Below are positions 51,201-63,200 of a stretch of DNA of 64,000 nt, in pieces (position 1 is the first letter of the stretch; each line of letters starts with the position of its first letter). The position numbers and the translations under genes are program-made. Source of the stretch: Zygaena filipendulae. Its lineage: Eukaryota; Arthropoda; Insecta; Lepidoptera; Zygaenidae. Below the pieces are notes generated by a model that ran no database searches, was not told where the DNA came from, and was given only the letters and a program-made list of their open reading frames with translations. The stretch is from assembly GCA_907165275.2 (NCBI GenBank), contig OU015673.1, positions 2,929,001 through 2,993,000 of the forward strand, read 5' to 3'.

Positions 51201-54200
51201 TGTTTAGTTTTACGTCCGGTTCAGACGTTTTTTAAAGATCTCAATTTAATACAAACGGTTGGGAACGAACTACTCACAACTTTCGAGTGCGATTATGATA
51301 ATAATTTATGTTATAATTAGCTGTTGCTTCCTACAGGTTTACCCGCGTAAATTTCAGGATTCCCTAAGCTATCTTACTAGTTCCCGTCCCTATCGTTTCG
51401 AATGTAATCTCTATCGGTTTTGTGAATAACCATAATAAAAAGAAATAAAGAAAGAAAAGGAGTTTATTGGTCCCCACATAAAAGGTACAAAATTAGAGAC
51501 GGAAAAGATAGAAACGCACATAGACAAACGTTGTTAACGGTACAGAAAAGGAAATATGACTTTGTTTAACCTTTCAATGATCTCATGAAAGTAATATTTT
51601 TGTTATAGATAATAAATTTAACATCAAGGCCGCCTCTGTACCATTGTGAATTTTTAAGTTTTTTTTTTTTTTAAAGCTTTTTTTCCTACACTACCTATAC
51701 CTTGTTAATGCTGGGTCCTCGTCATAATACCTAACCTACTAACGACCGTTCCATCTGTATACTAAACGCAATGCGAAACGGGACACAGATGACGTCACGG
51801 GTTCATGACCCCTGTTTTAATTGGTGTCGTTAATTCTGATGATGATCATAATTGAATTTGACAAAAAATTGCTAAACGTGACTCAAGTGAAAGTTACACA
51901 AGAGTGACTTTGCTAAGGTCGAAAAGGTTTACGATCCTCTGCTTCTACTCAATTAGAAGTAGTCTGCAGTAGGTACGAATCTAGTTTACCGGTTTACTCT
52001 TTAGAGATTGAAGTAATTTTATTTCGAAATCCATACTATCCTTACTAATATTATAAATACTTTCACGCCTTACGGCTCAACCGATCATCATAAAATTTTG
52101 TATGCATGTTGTCAGGGGTACAGAGAAGGATATAGGGTACTTTTTATCCCGGAATTCCTGCGGGAACTCCGAAATTACCGCGGGTGAAACCGCGGGGCAC
52201 AGCTAGTATCTAATAATTGTGTTCTACGCAGACGTTGCGAGTTTATTAAATACACAATATAATTACATTCATGAGTTTGCCTGTCTGTTCACGCTAATCT
52301 CTATTAGCGTGAACAGACAGGCAAACATGATAATACAGAACGATATTTATCTTTTATTTATTAACTAAGTAGCTGTACCCCGCGGATTCACTCGCAGAAA
52401 TTTCAGGATTTCCTCGAAAATTCTGGCATGAAAATCATTTATTTGCTGAGGTCTACTCCCCATAAACAACCTACCATAACTATTACCTACCTACCTATGT
52501 ATATACCTGCAAAATTTCAAGTTCATGGGACCATGTAAAGTATATCGTCATACGAGCCGCGAAAGTTTCACCCTTGAGAGATGAAATTTTGGAAGAACCC
52601 TCCTTACTGCATGCCTATTTGAGAGATAAAATTTATTTTTATTGTGTGAGGCATCGTGTGGCGTCAAGTAAACTAATATTCTATATTCGATTAAAAACAA
52701 GTTTATATTTATTTTCTTTACCACCAACGAGTCGAAAGTGTACACTGTACAGTTCACAGCAGTATCACGATATTATTTCTACCGTGTTTTTTTTTATTTG
52801 TAAACGCTATTATACATATGTATATGTACCAGCGTGCAGGGGTTTTAGGGTCGTTGATCTGTATATAGGCGACCTAGGATCGCGCACTCTGGATAACGTG
52901 CCCGGCAACTGTTGAATGCGGGATTGATGTGGTTTATATTATTATACTAGTATAGCCCTATATGTGTAAGATGTAGGGAAGAGTTCATGTATAGATCGAT
53001 TTTATAAACTTTTACCTAACATACCTAACCATAGAAAAGAAACTGTAATGATAATTTTTAGATATGTGTTGAGTGTAACAATAGGGAGGGCTTATCACTC
53101 AGAGCTATCTCTTCCGATACAATCTTAAAATGCATAGGAAAATTGCAATTAAGTACATTAGCTATAATTTGTGGTGCTCTAAATCGAAATAAAATCTAAA
53201 TGCATAGATATACTATAGCTGTACCATTTAGCTGTAACGATTAATGTCTTTCTTAATTGTTATAATATATTATGTTGTGAATTTAGTGAAGAACTATGTA
53301 ATTCATTTTTGCTGGCCTAACGATAACTTTTATCTATTGTTTTAGGGGAACCAGCAAGTGACTTCAGCCACCATAGAATAGTGCAGCCGATTGTACACCA
53401 TGGCAGGACCAAAAGAGAAATATCATCCACAAAAGATGAGGTATGTTTACTAACAATATGTGTAGAGTCGCATTATGTCGCATCGGAGTAATGTCCGGCA
53501 CTGTCTATACTAATAGGTACTATAAAGAGAAAAGATTATTTTTATGATTGTTTGTATATTTGCAATGGATAAACTCAAAAACCACGAAGCAAGGAAGCTA
53601 CAGTGTTCCTGGGTTACATAGGGGTACTTTTTAATTCCCACGGGAACTCTGAAATCCAAATGAAACTGTGGTGAACTAGTTCTTATTAAAGAAGTACATA
53701 GACCTAGCTTTCGTGACGTCACTTTAGCAAACATCATTCCCAGAGCGGCGCACATCACCCAGTCGTCACGGTGACGGTGCCCGTTGACGGCGAAGAGTAC
53801 GTGTTGGAGCTAAGACTGAATGACGAGCTGGTGACGGCTAACCACGTCGTCAGCTACCAGATGGGAGACAAGACTGTTCAACGTAAACCTAATGTAGAGG
53901 TCAGTGCACACGCCGGTCATCTTTATTTATTTAACAAATAATGCACACAAGGACAGCATAAAAATGAATTAATATAAATGTAATGTACAAGGAAGGGTCA
54001 TGCTTATTTTGTATGAGTGGAATTTATTCCAGCAGACCAATAACAGGAGAATAGATTAGAATAGGGATGTGGACTACTTTTGACAATCAAAATTCTAATT
54101 AGTCCGTCAGTTAGAAAATAAAAAAACAATGGGACACGTATTTTCTGCTTTTTTAAATAAATTAAAATATACAGAGATAAAGCGCATTAAAGTTCAGGTT

Positions 54201-57200
54201 GAGGGGGTCGTGACGTCACTAACCGCTAAAACCGCCATACAAACTGTCAGAATAGTGACGTCACGCGAAATTTCAACTCAATATATCGCCGTTATTTTTT
54301 GATCACGTAAAAAAGAAAAAATACGTGTCCAATATTTTTTTATTAATCTACAAGACAGACTAAAAAATAAAGATTAGTCCACATGCCCATTGACTGATCT
54401 GGTGTGCCTCAAATCAATATAATATACTTACATGAAATAAAAATAATTAATCAAATTAAAATAATAATAACAAGAAAATAATAATATTGATTTGTCACTA
54501 TCATCGTCCACTGCTGGTCAAAGCTAGGCCTCTCCCAAGGATCGACACGTAGCGAGCAGCGGTGATAGCTCAGGTAGATTGGTGCGTTCGGATCACGTAC
54601 TACAAAGTGTTGGTTCAAATCCTATCAATGAGCTAGAGCCGTTGGTGCAGGGAAATATTTGTGGTCCCCGGCTGCTACCTACCTTCATGGCACGGCAGCG
54701 TCAGATATGTTACAAAGAGCGTATTATATAAATTTATGGTATGGTAGAAACCCCTTAACATATGTGATATTTAATAAAGGAGAAGTCGATATAAAAATAT
54801 GTAAAATAGTGAATTTTACTTAACTTAAACTTTTGATACGCTCCCATAACCATTTTGAGTTCTGTACGTGTCTGATAGAGTCATAACGCATGTTTTTTTT
54901 TTTCTTTTTCTTTCCAGGAGCTAGATATATGCCAGTATTCGGGCAGTGTGAGAGGCAAGCCCGGGTCGTGGGTAGCGGTGTCGACCTGCCACGGCGTCAG
55001 GGGAGTCATATACGACGGCGAGAGATTGAGATACATAGAACCGGCAGAAGGTGACTTCAGTAAAATCTATGACCTTTTACAATTGATTTACTTAAGAGAA
55101 AATAAGTTGTTTTAAAATTCTCGGTAGTTAGGTCCCGGAAAGCTTAGTTAAAATAAAATATTTTTACTAAAATTTGACCCCATAAAATTTGTCACCTTTA
55201 CCAAAAAATGCGCGAATAATGTAAAATTCCCGTTGATCAATAATAAATATTTCGCAGCTGTATCACATTGATCGACATTTATTCAGTAAAGAAATTGCCT
55301 TTTTAAAATTAAATTTGTTTGGAACCCAATATATCTGGGTAAAAATTTGATTTTTTTTTATTCCATATGCATGACATTACCATTATTATTTTACCGATTA
55401 CAGGTGGCGGTATACAAAACCGGCATTATTTATACGACCATAGACATCTGGCGACAGAGTTCACGTGCGGATATAGAGGCGGGGTCACGAACAACACGGA
55501 ATTCGATCCGATGTTGCTGAAGGAGCATTTAGAAAAGAGAGAAATCAAAAAGAGCAGAGTTAGTAGAGTGAGTTGCTTTTTAAATTTTTTTTACATAATC
55601 TATAATAAAATCATAAATTATCTATCTATCTATCTTTTATTTTAAGTTTTTTTATTGTGTGTAAACAGACTTCATTACCACTATACCAAAACCATTATTT
55701 TCAATTAGTTTTTCACTATATGATTCTGTACGAAAATCAAAATATCTTAAATGCTAGGTCTTCCTATATGACAAGTTTCATCATATTATTCATAACAGAT
55801 TCTCTTTGTTTTCCGTTTCCCTTTCAAAGCAGTTTACTTTATGCCCATAAAGTACAAACTTATCTATATATATATATATATCTATCTAATATATATAAAT
55901 CACGTGTCACGTTGTTTGTCCGCGATGGACTCCAAAACTACTGAACGGATTTTGATAAAATTTTGTAACCATTTATGATATGGTTCAACTTAAAAGATAG
56001 GATAGTTTTTATCCCGGAATTCCCGCAGGGAACTCCGGAATTAATGTGGGGAACAGCTACTGTCAGGGGTAAAAAGAACTTTTCCCCGCAATTCCCGCGG
56101 GAACTCAGAAATTACCGCGGATGAAATCGCGGGGGGGAAATATACATATACATATACAATTCGCTAATTCATTTTTTGTTATGTTTGTCATTGTCCTTAG
56201 AAGAAGGATAAAAGAGGATCGTAAACCGCGGGGAACAGCTAGTTATTTATGTTATTAAACTCATTGGAATAGTTAAAACACAATGGAACTGGTTTACTTT
56301 TTAATTACCTATCTGAATTTGAAAACGTCAGAGAGTTCTCAATTTAAAATGATTACAAAAGAGTGCCGACACTTGACTAACCTCAATTCGCAACACGTTC
56401 CAGCACAAGAGATCACCGCACGAGGACACCCAAGTCCGCGGTCCGTTCAACGCGAACAAGCTGTCGCGCTACGTGGAGCTGGTGCTGGTGGCGGACCACC
56501 GCGAGTTCCTGGCCAACAGAGAGGACATGGCCGTAGTGCACCACCAGATGAAAGACGTAGCAAACATCATTAATGCTGTAAGTTTGCTCTTGTGGTCTTC
56601 TCTATGCTACCAATATCACACTTCTACCACAGATGGGCGCGGCTTGTGTACAGTGTACACACGTGCTGTGTTTGTGCGTTTATATACCGTCAAAATCATC
56701 TAGTTATTTTTTGTTTACGTACGAAACCTAGTCGATGCCCCTTCGATCTGTTCTGTGCTATGTATTGTCATGATCCTAAGCCGACAGACGAAGGCCTCCC
56801 CTTTCTTAGATCACAATCAATCTCTGATCAATTTTTTCTCTTAACCTGAAAAGCATACAAAAAAAATTGGTGATCTTTTAAAACTCTTACAAGAGATTGT
56901 ATAATTGCAGGATGGTTGACTATTACAGTTTCAGACCAGACTCGTGTAATTATATACTATATTTTATTTTTAGATGTATACGCCTCTGAACATATTTATC
57001 GCATTGGTCGGAGTGGTGGTGTGGAGTGAGCGGGACGAAATCGATTTAGAAGAGGACGGCGATAAGACTCTCACCAACTTTTTGCAGTACCGAAAACAGT
57101 TGTCGCTGAGGATACCGAACGACAATGCGCAGTTGCTAACGTATGTAATCTTAATAGTGTTGTAAATGCGTGTTTCTTTGTTTGGTTGTTAAGCGTTCAC

Positions 57201-60200
57201 GTCTTAACTACTTTTTTACTTATTATTTATTACTAACTGTGCCCCACGGTTCCACCCGCGAGAGTTTTGGGATCAGGAACCTTTGCGGACGCAGGCAAAA
57301 CAACCCGCCAAAGTTTCATCACAATCGGACCAATGGTTTCGAAACGCATAGAGGACAGACATTCATTTTTATTTATAAAGACTTATTATTAGAAGAAAAT
57401 AAAGAAGAAAGAAAATACATTTATTACAGTTTGTGATCACAGATATTATTATTTGTACTAACGTACGTTAGTACGTACGTTGGAATATATACTTTAACTA
57501 GCTGTCCCCCGCGATTTCATCCGCGGTAATTTCGGAGTTCCCGCGGGAATTCCAGGATAAAAACTATCCTATCTTTTAAGTTGGGCTAAATTACAACATA
57601 GTGACCAAATTTCATCATAATCGATTCAGTAGTTTAGGAGTCCATCGCGGACAAACAACGTGACACGTGATTTATATATATTAAGAAGACTAGCTGTCCC
57701 CCGCGATATCATCCGCGGGAATTGCGGGAAAAAAGTACTCTATGTCCTTCTTTGTACCCCTTTATGCAGTAGTTTACGGTAATTAGCTGTTCCCCGCATA
57801 ATTCCAGAGTTCCCGCGAGAATTCCGGGATAAAAACTGTCCTATCTTTTAAGTTGGACCATATTATAAACGGTTACAAAATTTTATCAAAATCCGTTCAG
57901 TAGTTGAGTCCATCGCGGACAAACAACGTGACACGTGATTTATATATACATATTAAGATGGGGCACGGTCTCTTCTTTGACTACGTAGTAATATAATCTA
58001 TGTTTTTTGTCCCAGCCGTCAAAAGTTCAACGACGGCGTCGTGGGCAAGGGGCTGAAGGGCCCCATGTGCACGTACGAGTTCTCCGGCGCCGTGTCGAAC
58101 AACCACTCGACGGTGATCGGGCTGGTGGCGGCGACCATCGCCCACGAGATGGGCCACAACTTCGGCATGGAGCACGACACGGTGGAGGACTGCGAGTGCC
58201 CCGACGACAAGTGCATCATGAGCCCGTCCAGCACCGCCGTGGTGCCGGTGCACTGGTCCTCGTGCAGCCTCAAGTCGCTGGCGCTCGCCTTCGAGAAGGG
58301 GATGGACTATTGCCTACGGTACGTGACATTCGATAAGGGTATGGAACTATGGACCACAGCCAATTTAGTCGAGTTAACAGTCTATAATCGTCAACGCATA
58401 GAAAACTACAAGGAACGAATAATCATGTTATGTGATCACGTAAAATCGTCAAATAATTTCTAATAATTTTGCATCTGTCGTTTGGGATTGTGGTTTTGGG
58501 ATGCGCGTTATGTGCAAAGAATGTTGTTGGTCACAGGGAATAAGGGCCCTGGTCTTTGAAAGGTTCCTTATTTTTTTACCCTACTAATATTATAGACGCG
58601 AAAGTTTGTAAGAATGTATGGATGGATGGATGTTTGTTTGTTTTTTTTTTTCACGCAAAAACTACTGGATGGATTTAAATGAAACTTTACAATAATATAG
58701 CTTATACATCACATTAACACGTAGGGTACTTTTTATCCCGGAATTCCCGCGGGAACTCTGAAATTACCGCGGGTGAAACCGCGGGGGTCAGCTAGTAAAT
58801 TTATAAGTTATCGACTTAGCTAAGGGTACATTATATTATGTAAATTACGCGGGACTTGAACGCGATGTTTTTTATTACCTTTTTTGCCTGACGTTTCGGC
58901 TGAGTTGCAGTTGTAGCTAAGGGTGCTGATAGCGTAGCCCATTGTAGCCTCAAACTATGCTCAAACTCTATATACTATGTTTTTATAATACCTATTTTAT
59001 ATATTTGAGGGGGCATACATTAAAGTATATTAATTTATTCAAGTTTGAGGACGTTTTATTTATGAGCTAATGAGCTAATGGTTTTTAAAGCAGGTAACAA
59101 AACATATAGCAACTTACCCCCAATTACACTGTGCGGTAAACCATTGGCTCTTGTAAATCGGTTTAAGTACCTGGGTCATTGGGTCACTGACTCTTTGAGC
59201 GATGACCTTGATATAGAAAGGGAGCGTAGGGCCTTGTGTGTGCGTGGCAACATGTTGGCCCGCAGATTTTCACGTTGTAGTAAACAAGTCAAACTGACAC
59301 TATTCCGAACCTACTGTCAATCGTTCTACACGTGCGGTCTGTGGACTAAATACACGCAGCGTGCATACGGCTCGTTGCGCGTTCAGTATAACAATGCATT
59401 TAGAGTGCTGTTTCGACTTCCACCTCATTGTAGTGCGTCGGGAATGTTTGCAGAGGCGCACACTGACTGCTTCTACGCTATAATTCGTAAGCGTAGTGCG
59501 TCTCTGCTCGGGCGAACACGCAATACGTCGAACAGCATTCTGAATGCATTGTCAAGCAAGTGGGACTCCCCTCTGCTGGGGCACTGGATGCGACTGCATG
59601 CCACTAGCTCGCAACCAGGAGCCAACTTAAATTAATTTTATTTTATTTTTACTAACTCTAGGTTTTAAGGATAATGTTACTAACAAACTATGGATTGTTC
59701 CGAAATAAAGATTATTATTATTATTATTATTTATGTTTTTACGCGTGTGTGTGCGTGCACAGCAACAAGCCGAAGAAGCTGTACGCGTCGCCGACGTGCG
59801 GCAACGGGTTCGTGGAGGCGGGCGAGCAGTGCGACTGCGGCGCGCCGCTGCCGGTGACGGGCGGCGGCGGGGGCGGGGGCGGCGGCGGCGGGGGCGCGGC
59901 GCGCGCGCGCTGCGAGGCGTGCTGCCGCGCCGACACGTGCACGCTGCGCGACAACGCCACGTGCGCCACGGGCCAGTGCTGCGACCTGACGGTTAATATC
60001 ATATTGGACACAGATAAGCAATAACATGTTAACCCACAAAATTAAGTTACCTATTCAGAACGATTTATTGAGACTTAGGGAACGTTTTTTAATTATGTGT
60101 TTACCTTATTACATTGTTTAAGTATGTAACTAAATATTGAACATAAAAAAGGTTGACAGAAAATGACGCTATAATTTTAAAACACGATTTACTCAAAATT

Positions 60201-63200
60201 TCTCCAGTGTGGGTTAACACACTATTGCTTATCTATGTCCATTTATGTGAAAGTTTGGATGAATTAATGGATTTATGTTGCTCGGCCACGTTAGAACGGC
60301 TGTACAGAATAGGGTATTACACCTTTTTTTTTTTAAGTTTTTTAAATTAATCCTGAGATCCGCTATTTCTCAAAGGTCGGCAACGCACCTGCATGCCTTC
60401 TGGTGTTGCAGATGTCTATGGGCGGCGGTAATCACTTACCATCAGGTGTACCACTTGCCCGTTTTCCATTCCATAAAAAAAAAGATCGTAATGAATCAGA
60501 GGAATTTTTATTTCAATCCGCAAAATGCCTTAAAACAACTTTTTTATTTATGATTTTGGATTTACTCGCGGAAACGCTAGCCGCCATGCTTTCAGCTCGT
60601 GACGTCACTCGGTTAGTATACGGCTGCGAAAGACATAGTGTGTTCCGATATACACTGCGAGCACTGTTCAGTTGGTATAGCTTAAATATAAACTTTGCTT
60701 TGACATTACAGTGCTCGCATTGCATTTCGAAACACACTAGATTGTTTACTAACAGAGTGACGTCACCAATATGGCAAATGACGTTTTAGACATTAGAAAA
60801 ACAGATTTATAAAGACGATTTTAAAAATTTAATTACAAAATCCATGTTGCATTTTTATGAATAAATTGACGTTTCTCGTTAATTTTTTCGAAATCTATCT
60901 TATACGTGCATTTTTATCCTTTTTCTTAGTGTAAAATACCCTATTTGCACAAAGATTTTATTTATTTTTATAGATAGTCTGGAATTTTTGTCCCGGAATT
61001 TCCGCGGAATATGCGAAATTACCTCCTAAACAGCTATTATATTATTATATCATTGGCAAACCAATAAATAAATAAATAAATACGAAAGGTAACGCTGTCT
61101 GTCTTTTACATTTTCACACTTTAACTACTCAACCGATCATGATGCTCATACACTTTGTCAGGGGTACAGAAAAGGACCAGAGAGTACCCGTTTTTCATCT
61201 CGGACTTTTCCAACTCCTTAGTATATCTATATGTCTACTAGCTGTCCCCCGCGATTTCATTCGCGGTAATTTCGGAGTTCCCGCGGAGGTTGCGGGAAAA
61301 TGTACTCTATTTCCTTCAGTTCCCGAGGGAATTCCGGGATAAAACTATCCTATCTTTTAAGTTAGACCATATTATAAATGGTTGCAAAATTTTATCAAAA
61401 TCCGTCCAGTAGTTTCGGAGTCCATCGCGGACAAACAACGTGACACGTGATTTATATATATTAGATTATAGAAACGTGTGCGGGTGTGTGTGTGTGTGTG
61501 TGTGTGTAGACGTGCCGCCCCCGGCCCGCCGGCAGCGTGTGCCGCGCGGCGGAGCGCGAGTGCGACCTGCCCGAGTACTGCGCGGGCCACTCGGAGCACT
61601 GCCCGCCGGACGCGCACCGCGCGGACGGCGCGGAGTGCGCCCGGGGCGCGTACTGCGCGGGCGGCGCGTGCCGCTCGCACACCGACCAGTGCCGCCTGCT
61701 ATGGGGCACCACCGGCCAGGACTCGAGCGACAGGTGCTACGCGCTGAACACCAAGGGGGACATGTGAGTTGCGCGACGTTTTGTTTTTTTTTTTTTTTTT
61801 GTTTTTGTTTTAAGCCAGTAGTGAGCGCGTCGGAGTCATGGAAGTGAAACTTGAAGTCTCGCTCGGTTTAGTTACGTCGTACATCTTTGTTTCTTGGAAT
61901 GGGACAATGGTTAGGTTTATTCTCGATTCAAAGTGTTGCTGAAGGAATCGACGCGGATTAAGTCGCCGGGATAGTAACTTTAAACGAGAGTAATTCAAGC
62001 CGAGGGGTAATCAAAGCAATTTCATGCTTTCATGTGACTAATTTTTAATATTTTTAATGCAAACTTGAGTTAATTATTATTTATTTGTTGTGCTTTCACG
62101 CTTAATTACTCAACCGATTGTGATAAAATTTTACGTACAACAAAAGGACATTACTTTCTACCTCAGGAACTCCGTGAAATTGTGAGGAATAGCTATTAAA
62201 ATAAGTAAATTGTATCATAAATAAATCATAAAACCCTATGATACTATAGGTAGTTATTAGTTAGTATAATAGGCATATTGACGACTTTCGAAAATCAAAA
62301 TTCTAATTAGTCCATCTAGAGAATTAAAAAAATAATGCTCACGTATTTTTTGTTTTTTTCAAATTAATGAAAATATACATAGATATAGCGCATTAAAGTT
62401 TAAAGTGGAGGCTCGTGACGTCATTAACCCGCTTTAAGCCCCCATACAAACTGCACTGTATAGTGACGTCACGCGAAATTTTATCATAATTATTTATCAT
62501 AATTTTATCATTTATATTATAATTTAGTCAACTAGCCCATTGTTTATGTTGATTTGACACCGCCACGCCAGCAACGGCAACTGCGGCTACTCGCGCGTGC
62601 GCTCGTCGTTCGAGCCGTGCGCGGCGGCGGACGCGCGCTGCGGCCTGCTGCAGTGCCGGCACCTCAACGAGCGGCTCGAGTTCGGCATGGAGTCCGTGTC
62701 CACGCTGTCGCAGATATTCATCAACAGCCAAGGTGAGCACAGCCGGCGAGGCCTACGGCTTGTACACGTCCGATTTGTCCGTCCAATTTGAGTGAAAACT
62801 AGCACAACAAGACGGCAGTCGAAGCTAACATCCATCAGGCAAAAAAGTTGTAAGTAAGACAAGGATATCCGTTTATTGACTGTCGGTCATCCGGTGTAAA
62901 AAACGAACGTGTACAAGCGCTCTCCATAAATTGCCTCCATAGGGCCGCGTTTCAAAACTTAGCGCGTGCGACGAAAAATTGGACGCCGACAAGCAAAAAC
63001 ATGTTAACCCACAAAATTCAGTTATTGATACAGAACGCTTTGCCGGGAGTTAGAGAACGTATTTTAATTAGGTGTTTGCCTTATTACACTTTTTATTCAT
63101 ACCATTTAATGCTGCTTAAAATTACGATTTTAACGATGTTATGCAAATATTCGATATAAAATAATAAAGAATGAAACAAATATAGTCTTTTTTTTTCTTT

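Larger units (their letters stand above)
15253..53345 (+). other. 38-kb first intron of ADAM gene 2
   Basis: GTAAGT at 15253 to TTTTAG ending 53345. I found no convincing coding exon here; the open frames over 60 codons have no recognisable family and overlap repeats. It contains most of the window's Helitron-like copies, MITEs and SINE/LINE fragments, listed separately. The longer parts without a recognisable element are about 15260-16135, 16240-17545, 19500-20570, 20640-22975, 23495-24695, 26535-27400, 27480-28045, 33790-34825, 36360-37170, 38070-39785, 40440-42265, 42390-44500, 44960-45820 and 50750-52035. Regulatory sequence or an alternative first exon cannot be excluded. Confidence 0.7.

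Noticed and set aside
54560..54620. tRNA gene
   Set aside because: A-box-like and B-box sequences are present, but no clover-leaf closes and lepidopteran SINE sequence flanks it. Called as a SINE head.
59731..60039. Antisense open frames across gene 2 exons 9-11 (also 61372-61712 and 62528-62862)
   Set aside because: They are low-complexity Ala/Arg/Pro frames that arise because the GC-rich exons lack stops on the other strand. The + frame has the conserved disintegrin cysteines.
60153..60789. Open frames after gene 2 exon 9
   Set aside because: They overlap the 235-bp MITE, a SINE 3' end and a palindromic MITE. None continues the disintegrin frame, which resumes at 61510.
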